NCBI RefSeq assembly: GCF_000735585.1 | Contig: NZ_JNNO01000043.1 | Location: forward strand, 62,001 to 126,000 | Source of the DNA: Devosia sp. LC5 | GTDB taxonomy: Bacteria; Pseudomonadota; Alphaproteobacteria; Rhizobiales; Devosiaceae | Length of the DNA stretch: 64,000 nucleotides | Reading direction: 5' to 3' | Shown: piece by piece, positions 49,635 through 59,563 of the stretch | Layout: every line of letters begins with the position of its first letter | Position numbering within the stretch: position 1 is the stretch's first letter | Made by a program: the position numbers and the translations under genes | Notes under the pieces: model-generated | What the model saw: the letters and a program-made list of their open reading frames with translations, nothing else | Database searches by the model: none | Told to the model about the DNA's origin: nothing

Positions 49635-50615
49635 CTACTCCAGCGGGATAATTTCGGTGGGCGCAACCTTGGTGCCGTTGACGTCCAGCACGCCATCGAA
49701 GCCGGCGGCGAGGAAGGCGCCGGAAATGGCGTGTTCATAGGGCTCGGTTCGGCCCATGCCGCTTTTGAGGAAGCAGTTGGGGCCGGTCTTGATCGTCGGA
49801 TTGAGATTGATGGTCATGGCAGAGCATTGCTGGTTGTCCACGCATTTCTGGAAGCATTGTTCCAGGGTTTCGGCGCGTATCTTGTCGATATCGGCGCCGT
49901 AGAAATCGAGACCCTCATAGATGGCGAAGCGCGGCACGCTTTGTGGGGGCGTGCCGTTGCCGCTACTTGCTGAAGTCGTTTCAGACTGGGAACCGGGGCT
50001 TGTGCCCATGGCGGTCAGCGCTTCTTGTGGCAATTGACGGAACTGGGCGAGTGTAGCGTCGAGCTGGCTGGGATTGCGATCGATGCGCAGCTGCGTGACC
50101 TCTTCGGGATTGAAAGTATAGATGGCGTTTGCCGGGGTGCGCAGCATGCGGTTGATGACGGCCTGCGGTGTGCCGAAGCCGGTCAGTATCCCCATAATGT
50201 CGGTCACCCCGAGCTGGGAGGCAGCGTTGCTGTCTCCGCCATAGAAATGATGCACGCCCAGCTCGCCCTGATCCAGCCGCGCCGCCCCTGCGAAAAACAC
50301 ATAGGCGCAACTGGACTGGCAGATTGAGGTGGGCGGGATATAAGTGTTGATGCCGCGCCGGTAGACTTCGTCGGCCAGCAGGAGCGCCCCGGCCATCGGG
50401 CCGCCATCGCTGGAGAGCACCAGCGTCTTGATGTTGGGCTGGCTGGCCAGCACGGCCCTGAAATCATCGGGCGTTTGATTGGTTATGTCGCCTGCCAGAA
50501 TGGCGAAATCGAAGCCGGCGCCGGGCAGGATAAAGGCGCCCTGGCGCGCGATGCCGGCCGCAAAGGCCGGGCCAATGGACAAGACAAGTGCCAAAACGGC
50601 AACCAGAATACGCAT
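49635..50615 (-). CDS. secreted ClpP-fold (COG3904-like) protein with PAN domain
   Basis: 326 residues. Signal peptide LVAVLALVLSIGPAFA. Residues about 30-190 follow the ClpP-type fold of periplasmic proteins (TLVLSSDGGPMAGALLLADE, SICQSSCAYVFFAGAARLDQ, LGVHHFYGG). A PAN/Apple domain lies at about 235-300 (DFYGADIDKIRAETLEQCFQ, CSAMTINLNPTIK, GPNCFLKSG). Protease activity is unproven. Host gene next to the tRNAs. Confidence 0.85.
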   Translation of the reverse strand: MRILVAVLALVLSIGPAFAAGIARQGAFILPGAGFDFAILAGDITNQTPDDFRAVLASQPNIKTLVLSSDGGPMAGALLLADEVYRRGINTYIPPTSICQSSCAYVFFAGAARLDQGELGVHHFYGGDSNAASQLGVTDIMGILTGFGTPQAVINRMLRTPANAIYTFNPEEVTQLRIDRNPSQLDATLAQFRQLPQEALTAMGTSPGSQSETTSASSGNGTPPQSVPRFAIYEGLDFYGADIDKIRAETLEQCFQKCVDNQQCSAMTINLNPTIKTGPNCFLKSGMGRTEPYEHAISGAFLAAGFDGVLDVNGTKVAPTEIIPLE

Positions 50616-50967
50616 GTTACGCCTCTATCAAGCCAGCGAACTGTCTTAAATCGAGGCTGGGCCGGGAGTCCAGAACCCGGGGACGCGGCGAATTTTCTTT
50701 TGCCTGGCGTTGCTTAGTGGACACGCCGTTTTCGTTCTGCGCAGCACGGCTTTTTTGCGGCGGCAGTTTCCCTTTGAGCGCAGGGCTGGGTTGAGCCGGG
50801 CGGGCGAGCCAAGCGCGCGAACCATGCTAGGGTGGCTGGTAACGTTTTAGGGATGGATTGGTGCGCGGCGCCGTTGTTCTCCCCGCAGCCAAGAAGAGGC
50901 TGGCGCGTGCGGCCCGGAACAGGGCCTTTACCGATCGATCCGGAAGCTCAATCACGAGGCCTGGCCC
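50616..50967. promoter_or_regulatory. intergenic region before exopolysaccharide genes
   Basis: About 350 bp without a convincing gene between divergent genes. It must hold the promoter of the rightward exopolysaccharide group. I see no strong palindrome or clear -35/-10 pair. Confidence 0.4.
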
Positions 50968-52203
50968 ATGAAGAAAGCGACTCCGTTCCGGCCCAATGTC
51001 CTGCGCCAAGGCGCTCTGGCAATGGGTTTGGCCGTCGCGCTCACCGCGACATCTGCCGCCGCGGAACCTTATACGCTCAACGTTTCCGACAAGATCAACG
51101 TTCGCGTGGTCCAATGGAAGGCCGCCGAATCCACGTTCGAGGAATGGACAGCCCTTGGCGGGGAATATGTCGTGGGCCCAGCAGGCACCACCGCATTCCC
51201 CTTTGTGGGGGACGTGGAAAGCGCCGGTAAAACCTCCCAGGATCTGGCGCGAGAACTGGCCGACGGGCTCAAGCAGTCGCTGGGCCTCGTGGTTTCGCCC
51301 AATGTGAGCATCGAAATTGCCGAATTTGCCCCGATCTATGTGGCGGGCGATGTGCAATCGCCCGGCGAATACAAATTCCTTCCCGGGCTGACGCTGATCA
51401 AGGCCTTGAGCCTTGCTGGGGGCGAGCGCCGCGGCGCCGATGCCAATGCCCGTCCCGAGCGTGACATGCTCAACGTTACCGGCGCCTATCAGGTGCTGCA
51501 GGACGAACAGCTTCGGCTGCTGGCCAAGCGGGCACGCATCGATGCCGAACTGGCTGGGCAGGGCACGATCGTGCCGCCCGAACAGTTTGCCGGTGTCGAG
51601 GGCGTCGAGCCGCTGTTGGCTGATGAGCAGGCGGTGCTGGTGGCCAATCTCAAGGCGCTCAATTCGCAAAGCACGGCGCTGGATAGCCAAACCATGGTGC
51701 TGCGGCGCCAGATCGAGACCTTTGGGCAAAAACGGACGGCCACAGAACGCCAATTGTCGGTTGCCCAGGAGCAGCTGACCAATGTGCGCTCGCTGGCCAA
51801 TGATGGCCTGGCCGTGGTGTCGCGTGTTGCTTCGCTCGAAACCAGCGTGGCCGATTACGAAACGCGCCTGCTCGATATCGATATGGCTCAGTTGCAGGCG
51901 CAGCAGGCGATTGGCGATGCCGAAATCCGCCGCACCGACCTGGCCGACAGCCACGCTTCCCAACTCACGGTCGAGCGGCAGGAGGTCGAGGCGCAACTGG
52001 CCGAGGTTAACCTCAAGCTCGCGACCCAGCAGGGTCTGGTGCGGGAGGCGGTGGCTTATTCCGGTATTGCGCCGGGCATGGCGGGCTCGCTTGCCAGTTA
52101 TACCTACAGCATCGTCCGCGACGGGGAGGAAATCCCCGCCGAAATGTCGACGCCGGTCCAGTCCGGCGATGTCGTTCAGGTTCGCCTGGTTGTCGCCGAA
52201 TAG
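50968..52203 (+). CDS. exoF: polysaccharide export protein, ExoF-like
   Basis: 411 residues. Signal peptide, then a Poly_export domain (YTLNVSDKINVRVVQWKAAE, EYVVGPAGTTAFPFVGDVES) and SLBB-like part (APIYVAGDVQSPGEYKFLPG). A coiled-coil region follows (about 240-360). OMA-type exporters build the outer-membrane exit for exopolysaccharide; ExoF-like forms include this helical insert. A long opposite frame on the minus strand is rejected. Confidence 0.9.
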   Translation: MKKATPFRPNVLRQGALAMGLAVALTATSAAAEPYTLNVSDKINVRVVQWKAAESTFEEWTALGGEYVVGPAGTTAFPFVGDVESAGKTSQDLARELADGLKQSLGLVVSPNVSIEIAEFAPIYVAGDVQSPGEYKFLPGLTLIKALSLAGGERRGADANARPERDMLNVTGAYQVLQDEQLRLLAKRARIDAELAGQGTIVPPEQFAGVEGVEPLLADEQAVLVANLKALNSQSTALDSQTMVLRRQIETFGQKRTATERQLSVAQEQLTNVRSLANDGLAVVSRVASLETSVADYETRLLDIDMAQLQAQQAIGDAEIRRTDLADSHASQLTVERQEVEAQLAEVNLKLATQQGLVREAVAYSGIAPGMAGSLASYTYSIVRDGEEIPAEMSTPVQSGDVVQVRLVVAE

Positions 52204-52205
52204 TT

Positions 52206-53018
52206 TTGCGTTTTAGTGGATTGGATAAGCCCGTGCCCAGCGTCACCCGCCTTGCAGCCACCGCAACTGCCGCCCTTTGTTGCCTTGCCGCGCCTGCTCT
52301 GGCCCAAAGCGCCAGCTTTTTCGACGATTTCGCTTCGCTCAATGGCCAGCGCTGGTATGTTTCGAATGGCTGGGCCAATGGTGAGCACCAGAATTGTGTC
52401 TGGTCGGCAGATCAGGTGAAGACGCTTCGTGGTTTTCTCTGGGTCGGTTTTGCGCCAAGCAGCGACGCCGGTAGCCGTGATTATGCCTGCGGGGAAATCC
52501 AGACCAGGACCGCCTTTGGCTACGGCACATTCGAAGCCCGCCTCAAAACGCCCGTCGGCTCGGGCCTCAACGCCGCGTTTTTCACCTATATCGGCCCACA
52601 ACAGGGCAAGCCGCATGATGAGCTGGATTTCGAGATCCTGCTCAAGGATATCGGCCGCGTCGAGACCACCAGTTTCGTCAATGGCGTCAGTGGAGACGGT
52701 GAAGTGGGCAGCGGCATGTCTCATCAACTGCCTTACGGCTCGAATAACTTCCTCAACTTCGCTGTCACATGGACGCCGGGACGGCTGGATTACTACATCA
52801 ACAACCAACTCGTCCGCACAATGACCGGGAGCGATCAGGTGCCCAACAATGCCATGCGCATTTTCTTCAGCCTGTGGGGCAGCGACACGCTCACCGACTG
52901 GATGGGCACTTTCGTGCCACCCAGTGGCCCGATCGCCATGCATGTGGATTGGGTTGCCTTCACCGCGCAGGGCGAAAGCTGCGCTTTTCCGCAATCGGTG
53001 CTTTGCGCGCTGCAATAG
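52206..53018 (+). CDS. exoK: secreted glycoside hydrolase family 16 (ExoK-like) glycanase
   Basis: 270 residues from a TTG, two bases after exoF (GTG 52233 also possible). Signal ATATAALCCLAAPALA. The GH16 site is DELDFE (Glu139, Asp141, Glu143). ExoK-type enzymes trim or cleave the nascent polymer. The typical concanavalin-like strand pattern continues to the end. Confidence 0.88.
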   Translation: MRFSGLDKPVPSVTRLAATATAALCCLAAPALAQSASFFDDFASLNGQRWYVSNGWANGEHQNCVWSADQVKTLRGFLWVGFAPSSDAGSRDYACGEIQTRTAFGYGTFEARLKTPVGSGLNAAFFTYIGPQQGKPHDELDFEILLKDIGRVETTSFVNGVSGDGEVGSGMSHQLPYGSNNFLNFAVTWTPGRLDYYINNQLVRTMTGSDQVPNNAMRIFFSLWGSDTLTDWMGTFVPPSGPIAMHVDWVAFTAQGESCAFPQSVLCALQ

Positions 53019-53052
53019 GTGGCCGCCGGCCAATCAGAAAAAGGGATTTTGA

Positions 53053-53946
53053 ATGAAGCTGGTGTTCTTCCGCGGCAAAGTGCCGAATTTTGGTGATGAG
53101 CTCAACACATATGTCTGGCCGCAAATCCTGCCGGAAGGATTTCTGGACGAGGACGAGAGCGAGCTGTTCGTGGGCATCGGCTCAATCATCGGCACCCATC
53201 TGCCCGAAACTTCCCGCAAGTTCGTGATGGGCTCGGGTTATGCCGGCTATATGGGTCTGCCAGACGTGCATGACGGCAGCTGGGACATTCGCTTCGTGCG
53301 CGGCCCCAAGACCGCCGAAAAGCTCAAGATTTCGTCCGATCTGGCCATTTGCGACAGCGCTATCCTGCTGCGCCAGATGGAATTGGCCAAACCTGCCACC
53401 GGCATCGATGTGGCCTTCATGCCGCATTACGAGAGCCTTGAGCGCGGCCCCTGGGACGAGGCCTGCCGCCTTGCCGGCATCAAGCTGATCGATGCCACCG
53501 ATCCGCTCGAAAAGGTTATCGCCGAGATCAAGGGCGCGCGCGTGCTGATCACCGAGGCCATGCATGGCGCCATCGTGGCCGATGCGCTGCGCACACCCTG
53601 GATCGGCGCCAAGCCGATCTTTGCCGGACACCATATGAAATGGCTCGACTGGTCGGGCGCGCTCGATATCGAACTGCGCATGCACGAGCTCAAGCCATCC
53701 AGCGTGCTCGAATATTATATTGGCCGTACCGGCCGCGGCGGCCCGGCCGGCAAGATCGGCGCCCTCAGCCGCAGCCCATTGGCGGCAATCCCCAATGCGT
53801 TTCTGACCCATTCCGCCGCCCGGCATTTGCAGAAAATGGCAAAGTATGAGCCCCAGCTCAGCAGCGACGCGAAGATTGCCGAAGTGACGGAGAAGGCCGC
53901 GGCGGCAGTGGATGGTTTCGTGCGGTCGCGGCTGGCTGTGAGCTAG
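53053..53946 (+). CDS. exoV: polysaccharide pyruvyl transferase, ExoV-like
   Basis: 297 residues: VFFRGKVPNFGDELNTYVWP, SGYAGYMGLPDVHDGSWDIR, VRGPKTAEKL, and ITEAMHGAIVADALRTPWIG match the family. Adds pyruvate ketals to sugars of the repeat unit, using phosphoenolpyruvate. Last of the rightward exopolysaccharide genes. Confidence 0.9.
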   Translation: MKLVFFRGKVPNFGDELNTYVWPQILPEGFLDEDESELFVGIGSIIGTHLPETSRKFVMGSGYAGYMGLPDVHDGSWDIRFVRGPKTAEKLKISSDLAICDSAILLRQMELAKPATGIDVAFMPHYESLERGPWDEACRLAGIKLIDATDPLEKVIAEIKGARVLITEAMHGAIVADALRTPWIGAKPIFAGHHMKWLDWSGALDIELRMHELKPSSVLEYYIGRTGRGGPAGKIGALSRSPLAAIPNAFLTHSAARHLQKMAKYEPQLSSDAKIAEVTEKAAAAVDGFVRSRLAVS

Positions 53947-53997
53947 GCGCCCGCGCATCCAACCATCAGCTACGCACCCAACCGCCCCACCGACGAT

Positions 53998-54076
53998 GTC
54001 ATTCCCGCGAAAGCGGGAATCTCCGTTTGCTTTTCTTGCATCGTAAGACAGAGGTTCCCGCTTTCGCGGGAATGAC
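53998..54076. repeat. REP-like inverted palindrome pair
   Basis: GTCATTCCCGCGAAAGCGGG... (53998-54019) and its exact 22-bp reverse complement (54055-54076), each itself a hairpin ATTCCCGC-GAAA-GCGGGAAT type. It lies between convergent genes and may act as a bidirectional transcription stop. It resembles chromosomal REP elements of many alphaproteobacteria. Confidence 0.85.
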
Positions 54077-54117
54077 ACCGTGGGTTGAATGCTGACAGGG
54101 TGGCAAGCGGTGCGCGC

Positions 54118-55605
54118 CTAAGCCCCGCGCTTCTTCAGCACCATGCCCTTGACCGCCAGCAAGCGCTTGCGTGCCAGTACCAGGATCGCGCCGCCATACA
54201 CCGCGGCGCACGCGGCCACGGTAGCGGCGAGCCGCAGCACCGGGTCGGCATCGGCCAGCTCGATCTTCACAAAAACGCCGGCGCCGATCATCAAGGCCGT
54301 CGCCAGCATGGGCGTGACGAAGGTTCCCAGATAGGCCCAGGCCGATACCTGCAGGATACGGATGACCATGTGTACCGAGGGCGGCCACATGATGAAGTTC
54401 TGGATGACGAGGGCCAGCGTCAGCGCGTTGACGCCCCATTTGTAGAACAGCACGACATAGAGCACCGTCGTGACCTGCTTGCCGATCAGGTAATAGAACC
54501 ACAGATCGGCCTGACCCTGGCTTTTGACCAGAGAGGATTGCAGCACGCCGATGCTGGTGATCAGGCCCAGCAGGCAAAAGGCCTGCACGGCAGGAACCGC
54601 TTCCACCCAATTATGCCCAAAGGCCAGCGGCACGAAATCGTCGGCAATCAGCGCCAGTCCCATAAAGACGGGAAATGACAGCACGGACGAGGCAAACGTG
54701 CCGAGGAAATAGGCCTCGCGCAGCTTGTCCCGCTCGTTCTGCAACGAAGATAGCAGCGCATAGGACACCGAGCTAAGCGCCCCGGTGATGAGGTCCGTCA
54801 GGATCTGGAAAATGCGGCGGGCAAAGCTATATATGCCTAGCCCGGCGGGGCCGAGCAGCGTACCGATCAGCAATTGATCGACGCTGACCAGGGTGATGAT
54901 GCGATTGCCCGAGGCGAAGAGGCCAAAGCTGGCCAGCTCACGCAGCGCCTGGAAGCTGAAGCGGAATTTGGGCAGCCAGCGCACCGAGACCAGTGCGCCG
55001 ATACAGGTGGTGATGGCCGTGGCGAGCTGAGAAAAAGCCAGTGCCCAGAGGCCAAATCCCAGCCACAGCAGCGCCAGGCACAGCACGGCGGCGACGACCG
55101 AGGCGACGGTTGTTCGCATTGCCAGCTTCTTGAACGACATGGAGCGGACCAGCAGCGCATTGGGCACCGCTGCCGCCATGTCGAAAATCACCCTGATGCC
55201 GATAAAGGGAAGGAGGGCGGTAAGGATGGGCTCGTTGAGCTGATTGGCCAGCGGAACAGCGGCAAAGCACAGCCCGGCATAGATCAGCAGCGCCGCCCCG
55301 GTGCAGAGCCAGAACACCGTATCGAGATGATGCGGCTCAATTTTGCTGCGCTGGATGATGGCTTCGCTGAACCCTGCCGGGGCGATGGCGGTGCCGAGCA
55401 TGGCGATGCTGGCCGCATAGGAGACGATGCCGAATTCGGCCGGCGAGAGCACGCGCGAGGTCGCCATGAAGACGAGAATGCCCAGCGCGGCCGGCGCGAA
55501 GCTGTTGACCACCGACCACAGCACGCCGCGAATGGCCGCGCCGGAGCGGTTGGTGCGTACATGGTCGAGCACAGGGCCGCGACCGATCTCATTGGTAACA
55601 CTCAT
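54118..55605 (-). CDS. polysaccharide flippase (Wzx / ExoT type)
   Basis: 495 residues, MOP-superfamily membrane protein with about 12-14 helices. N-terminal GVLWSVVNSFAPAALGILVF, SPAEFGIVSYAASIAMLGTA and later LGPAGLGIYSFARRIFQILT are typical. It flips lipid-linked repeat units across the inner membrane. Leftward end of the assembly operon. Confidence 0.9.
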   Translation of the reverse strand: MSVTNEIGRGPVLDHVRTNRSGAAIRGVLWSVVNSFAPAALGILVFMATSRVLSPAEFGIVSYAASIAMLGTAIAPAGFSEAIIQRSKIEPHHLDTVFWLCTGAALLIYAGLCFAAVPLANQLNEPILTALLPFIGIRVIFDMAAAVPNALLVRSMSFKKLAMRTTVASVVAAVLCLALLWLGFGLWALAFSQLATAITTCIGALVSVRWLPKFRFSFQALRELASFGLFASGNRIITLVSVDQLLIGTLLGPAGLGIYSFARRIFQILTDLITGALSSVSYALLSSLQNERDKLREAYFLGTFASSVLSFPVFMGLALIADDFVPLAFGHNWVEAVPAVQAFCLLGLITSIGVLQSSLVKSQGQADLWFYYLIGKQVTTVLYVVLFYKWGVNALTLALVIQNFIMWPPSVHMVIRILQVSAWAYLGTFVTPMLATALMIGAGVFVKIELADADPVLRLAATVAACAAVYGGAILVLARKRLLAVKGMVLKKRGA

Positions 55606-55654
55606 GTTTACTCGATACGGGCCGGTTAACTACTGCCCGTGGGGGCGGAATTAC

Positions 55655-56650
55655 TCAACGTTGTACGGCTGGCAGTCGCGATTGCACGAAGGCGTGGAAA
55701 TCCGGCGTTGTGCGGCCAAACAGGCGAATGGCCAGGCCACGCGCCCGCAGGCGCAACGCATCCTTGAAGGCGATGGCCGATGAGGCGCCATCCATGATCA
55801 GCGCCTTGGCGAGGCCGCTGGCTCGCGTCGGCGCCTGGGCCGCCCATTTCGGATTGGTCATGAAGCCGTCGCGCAGGCCCTTGGGGGCAGTCTGCCAGGC
55901 CAGCCGCTGCAACTCCTGCACAGAGCGCTTCAGATCGAGTTCGCGCCTGAGATAGGAAGCCTTGAGTTCGGCATTGCGGGTGGTTTGTTCCGCATTTTCC
56001 GCCCATACGGCCAGCGGCGTCATGGCCACATAGATCGGCTCGACGATCGAGAATGACCGCATATATTCCTGCAAAGTCGCGGTGCAGCCAAAGCCGATCT
56101 CGAGCTGGCAGGCGGTATCGCGCGACCAGAATAGCCCGCCATTGGATACGCCAATGCCCATCAGCAGCGACAGGCGGAATTCATCGGGCTGGTAGAGACC
56201 CTCGACGAACAGGTCATCGAGTACACCGCCGGCGCTCAAATGGGCGGCGGTGGTGCCGCTCTTGTGCTCGACATATTGGTTGCGCAGCACGACATTGACG
56301 CCGTCCTCGCGGCAGATCCGCATATTCTCGGCAAGGAAGTCCGGCAGGATGAGATTGTCGTCCTCGACCACGCAAAAATAGTCGGCGTCGTTGGGATTCT
56401 CCGCGGTGAAGCAGTGGTCGATATTCTTGGAGGCAAAGCGCTGCGGCGCATTGTGATGATAGCGGATGCGTGGATCGTTGAAGCTCTCGCACACTGCCTT
56501 GCCCGCCTGGGCGGCATCGTCGTCATAGACATCGCAGACCCAATTGGCCCAAGTCTGGTCGATCATCGATTGCAGCGCGCGTTGCAGGGCGACGGGGCGC
56601 TTATAGGTGGGCGTGCGAATCTGGACCAGGCCGGAATTGGTTTCAGTCAT
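55655..56650 (-). CDS. glycosyltransferase family 2
   Basis: 331 residues. GT-A start VQIRTPTYKRPVALQRALQS, then WVCDVYDDD and YFCVVEDDNLILPDF, which carries the metal-binding acidic motif (EDDN). C-terminal third helical. Adds a sugar to the lipid-linked unit; specificity unknown. Overlaps the polymerase gene by four bases. Confidence 0.9.
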   Translation of the reverse strand: MTETNSGLVQIRTPTYKRPVALQRALQSMIDQTWANWVCDVYDDDAAQAGKAVCESFNDPRIRYHHNAPQRFASKNIDHCFTAENPNDADYFCVVEDDNLILPDFLAENMRICREDGVNVVLRNQYVEHKSGTTAAHLSAGGVLDDLFVEGLYQPDEFRLSLLMGIGVSNGGLFWSRDTACQLEIGFGCTATLQEYMRSFSIVEPIYVAMTPLAVWAENAEQTTRNAELKASYLRRELDLKRSVQELQRLAWQTAPKGLRDGFMTNPKWAAQAPTRASGLAKALIMDGASSAIAFKDALRLRARGLAIRLFGRTTPDFHAFVQSRLPAVQR

Positions 56651-57930
56651 GGTTGGACTCCGATTGGGCGGATATACACCTGCCGCGACGCGGGCAGTGG
56701 AGAGCGGCGATTGGCGCGCAATTCATGCAGTACGCCCTGGGCGCCATAGATGAAGGTTACGACCACCAGGATCGAGCGGACGGAAAACTCGAAAAAGACC
56801 TCGACTTCGATAAAGCTGCGCAGGATGACCAGCAATTGCAGACCGACCAGGAACGCATTTTGCGGATTGGGCCGCAGGATGGTGGCGATCACGATCAGCA
56901 GGAAGCCGCCATAGATCAGGAACGCCTGCAGACCGACGCCGATCAGGCCGATCTCCACGGCATTTGAAATATAGGTGTTGTGGAAGTTGAAGCCGGCGCC
57001 CGAGGGGACCATGAACATGGCCCAGAGCTGTTCCGCCGGGGCGAAGCCCTGCACCCAGAAGGCGCGGAAGCCGATGCCTTGCAGTGGCCGTTCGGCAATG
57101 AAGGTGAAGCCGGTGGCCCACAGGTCGGTGCGGCCGGTCAGCGTCGGATCCTTGCCGGAGCCTTCGAGAATTTCCGACAATAGCGTCTGGCCGTTGGCCA
57201 TGATGAACAGGCCCAAGGCCGCGCCAACAATGACCACGCCCAAGGTCATGAACAGTTTCTGGTTGCCGGTCAGGCGACCCGTCAGCAGCAGCAGCACCAT
57301 GACAGCAACGCAGGGCACGACCATCATGATGGCACCGGCCGATTGCGCCAGAATCATCAATGGGCCCGAGATGAGCAGTCCGCCCAGCGCTCCTAGCCGC
57401 AGCAACAGCCCGGCATGCCGGTCCGTAACCACGGCCAGCGAGGTCAGTGCGAAGACCGCGATATGGGCGGCAAAGGCATTTTTACTGCCAAAAATGCCCA
57501 GCCAGGGCGCGCCCGACGGTCGATGGCCGATAGTGATGCTGGCCAATACGCCCACGGCGTAGACCACGAACAGGGCGCGCACCAGTGTCGCCGGCCTGAC
57601 CCGTCCGGCCATCACCACGGCGATGGAGAGCGTGATCATCAATTGGACTGAAGCGCGCAGGGTGATCTGGGGGTATTGCGACCAGAGCGTGGAGAGCATG
57701 CAATAGGCCGGCAGCAGCAGGAGGAACCACCAGCGGGCGATCAGGGTGGCGCTCTGCTGGGGATCGCTGAGCAGCAGCAGTCCACCAAAGCCGAGGAATG
57801 CCATGGCGGCCAACGAGCCGACCAGGGCGTTCAGCACCAGCCCGGACAGGGCCAGCACGGTGAAGGTGGCGGCCAGGTCGATATCGACCAGCGGGCCGGC
57901 AATGCCGCGGCGGCGCAGCAGGCGCGTCAT
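56647..57930 (-). CDS. exoQ: O-antigen-ligase-type polymerase (Wzy / ExoQ-like)
   Basis: 427 residues, about 10-12 transmembrane helices and a large periplasmic loop with GTDLWATGF-type sequence (GRTDLWATGFTFIAERPLQG IG pattern), the Wzy_C hallmark. Polymerises repeat units in the periplasm. Overlaps neighbours by four bases at each end. Confidence 0.88.
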   Translation of the reverse strand: MTRLLRRRGIAGPLVDIDLAATFTVLALSGLVLNALVGSLAAMAFLGFGGLLLLSDPQQSATLIARWWFLLLLPAYCMLSTLWSQYPQITLRASVQLMITLSIAVVMAGRVRPATLVRALFVVYAVGVLASITIGHRPSGAPWLGIFGSKNAFAAHIAVFALTSLAVVTDRHAGLLLRLGALGGLLISGPLMILAQSAGAIMMVVPCVAVMVLLLLTGRLTGNQKLFMTLGVVIVGAALGLFIMANGQTLLSEILEGSGKDPTLTGRTDLWATGFTFIAERPLQGIGFRAFWVQGFAPAEQLWAMFMVPSGAGFNFHNTYISNAVEIGLIGVGLQAFLIYGGFLLIVIATILRPNPQNAFLVGLQLLVILRSFIEVEVFFEFSVRSILVVVTFIYGAQGVLHELRANRRSPLPASRQVYIRPIGVQP

Positions 57931-59132
57931 GTCGCCACCGCCGGCGCATTGGTCGCGAATTGGTTACGGATCGGGGTAGGTGCAGCAGCGGCCGGGATAA
58001 ATCCGGCGGCATAGCGGGCCGCAGCGTCCTTGGCGATGATCTGGTGCGCGTTCACGCCCTGCGCGGCGACAGCCAGCCAGGCCGGATCGCGCCGGAAGCG
58101 GGTCCAATCCACCTCCTGGCTCGGCACATAGGCGGGCAGGGAGGCATGTTTATCGAGGTTCAACAGCCCAGTATTGGCCGCACCGTGTGGCTTGGCAGTG
58201 CGGCGCCGCCGGCCTTCTGTGAACGAGGTCCATAGTCGCGCCAACAGGGCAGGGCGCCGCGCAATGATATTAAGGGTAGCCCCCGGTGAGCGAGCCTTGA
58301 TCGCCTCCACCAGCCGCCCGAAATCCAGCGCGCCCTGCAAGGCGTCGCGGCGCTGCGCAAAGGCCTGGGCTAAGCCGGCATCCGGCTTGATTGCGGCGAG
58401 CAATTGCACCTGGTTGGCCAGCATTGCCTCGACGTCACCAGCCGACAGGCGGTGGGAAATCGAGCCGCTGTGGCGGCGATAGAGATACCAGGGCTCGGGC
58501 ACGATCCACATGCTGGCGCCGGCCAGTAGCGTGCGCAGCAGCAGGTCGTAATCTTCGCCGATCCGCAGGGTCTCGTCATAGCGCAGCAGGCCCAGCGCCT
58601 CGGCACGGATCAGCGGCTTGAGATAACCCAGCGCCGGCAGCTTGCCATCCATGCCGGCCGTCACCCAGGCTTCTGCGCTGACGGGAAATGGTGTGTCGTG
58701 ATTGCCCAGCAGCAGGGTCGGCGGGCTGCCGTCCTCGTGGAAATGCAGCAGGTCATCGGCAACGATATCGGCCTTGAACTGCGCCGCCGCTGCCAGCAGC
58801 CGCTCCAGTCGCTCGGGATGCACGATGTCGTCGGAATCAACGATGGCGATCCATTCGCCGCGGGCCTGTGCCAGCGCCAGATTGCGCGTGCGGGCCGGAC
58901 CGCCATTCTGTGGCGAGGCTACCAGCCGCACCCGCTCGTCGCGCGCCATTATGGAGGTCACCACCGAAACGCTATCGTCGGGCGAAGCGTCGTCGGCGAC
59001 GATGATTTCGAGATTGGCCATGGTCTGGGTCAGCACGGATTCCAGCGCACGAGCCAATGTCGCGCCGCCGCGGTAATTCGCCATAATGACGGAAACCGTC
59101 GGAATCCCCTGCTGTGCGCGCGTGGGCTGCAT
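57927..59132 (-). CDS. glycosyltransferase family 2
   Basis: 401 residues. VSVIMANYRGGATLARALES, LEIIVADDASPDDS, GGPARTRNLALAQARGEWIA and VDSDDIVHPERLERLL: complete GT-A core with the DSDD motif. Adds a sugar to the growing unit. Overlaps the polymerase gene by four bases. Confidence 0.92.
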   Translation of the reverse strand: MQPTRAQQGIPTVSVIMANYRGGATLARALESVLTQTMANLEIIVADDASPDDSVSVVTSIMARDERVRLVASPQNGGPARTRNLALAQARGEWIAIVDSDDIVHPERLERLLAAAAQFKADIVADDLLHFHEDGSPPTLLLGNHDTPFPVSAEAWVTAGMDGKLPALGYLKPLIRAEALGLLRYDETLRIGEDYDLLLRTLLAGASMWIVPEPWYLYRRHSGSISHRLSAGDVEAMLANQVQLLAAIKPDAGLAQAFAQRRDALQGALDFGRLVEAIKARSPGATLNIIARRPALLARLWTSFTEGRRRRTAKPHGAANTGLLNLDKHASLPAYVPSQEVDWTRFRRDPAWLAVAAQGVNAHQIIAKDAAARYAAGFIPAAAAPTPIRNQFATNAPAVAT

Positions 59133-59186
59133 GGCGAGCTCCGGTTCGAAAAATTGCCAGGCGCCAAGAGGCGCCGGCTTGTCCCG

Positions 59187-59546
59187 TCAGGCCTGCGGCG
59201 CCGTAGCGTCGAGAGTGGCCAGCACGGCTTTGAGCTGTTCCATATGCTCGCTGATCTGGCCGATCCTGAGGCGGGCCGCAGCGGCATTGCGCTCGGCGTC
59301 CTCGATGGCGCCTTCATCTTCATCGGAGCGGGTACCGAACTCGCCCGAATTGTCGATCAGGTTGGTGGCCTGGGCATAATAGACGTCGAGGCGTGTCTGC
59401 AGGCCCTCGCGCTCCCGCTGGGCGCCTTCGATTGCCGCCAGCAACGACCGGCGGACCGTCATGAAACGGTCCTTGTCAGTACTGGCGTCGCGCGAGGGAT
59501 CACGGGTACGGAAGAGGCGTGTGCCGACGGAAAGGATCGAAGCCAT
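59187..59546 (-). CDS. hypothetical coiled-coil protein in exopolysaccharide operon
   Basis: 119 residues. RSLLAAIEGAQREREGLQTR, LDVYYAQATNLIDNS, DAERNAAAARLRIGQISEHM predict a helical hairpin. It lies 17 bp downstream of the exoY-like gene. Perhaps a structural helper; no family recognised. Confidence 0.75.
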   Translation of the reverse strand: MASILSVGTRLFRTRDPSRDASTDKDRFMTVRRSLLAAIEGAQREREGLQTRLDVYYAQATNLIDNSGEFGTRSDEDEGAIEDAERNAAAARLRIGQISEHMEQLKAVLATLDATAPQA

Positions 59547-59563
59547 TCATCGCCTCCTGTAGT

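Noticed and set aside
50827..51996. 389-residue minus-strand frame over exoF
   Set aside because: The plus strand has a signal peptide and polysaccharide-export motifs; the minus frame has no coherent domain.
53998..54076. Insertion-sequence ends
   Set aside because: The inverted pair encloses only 35 bp, with no transposase or target duplication.
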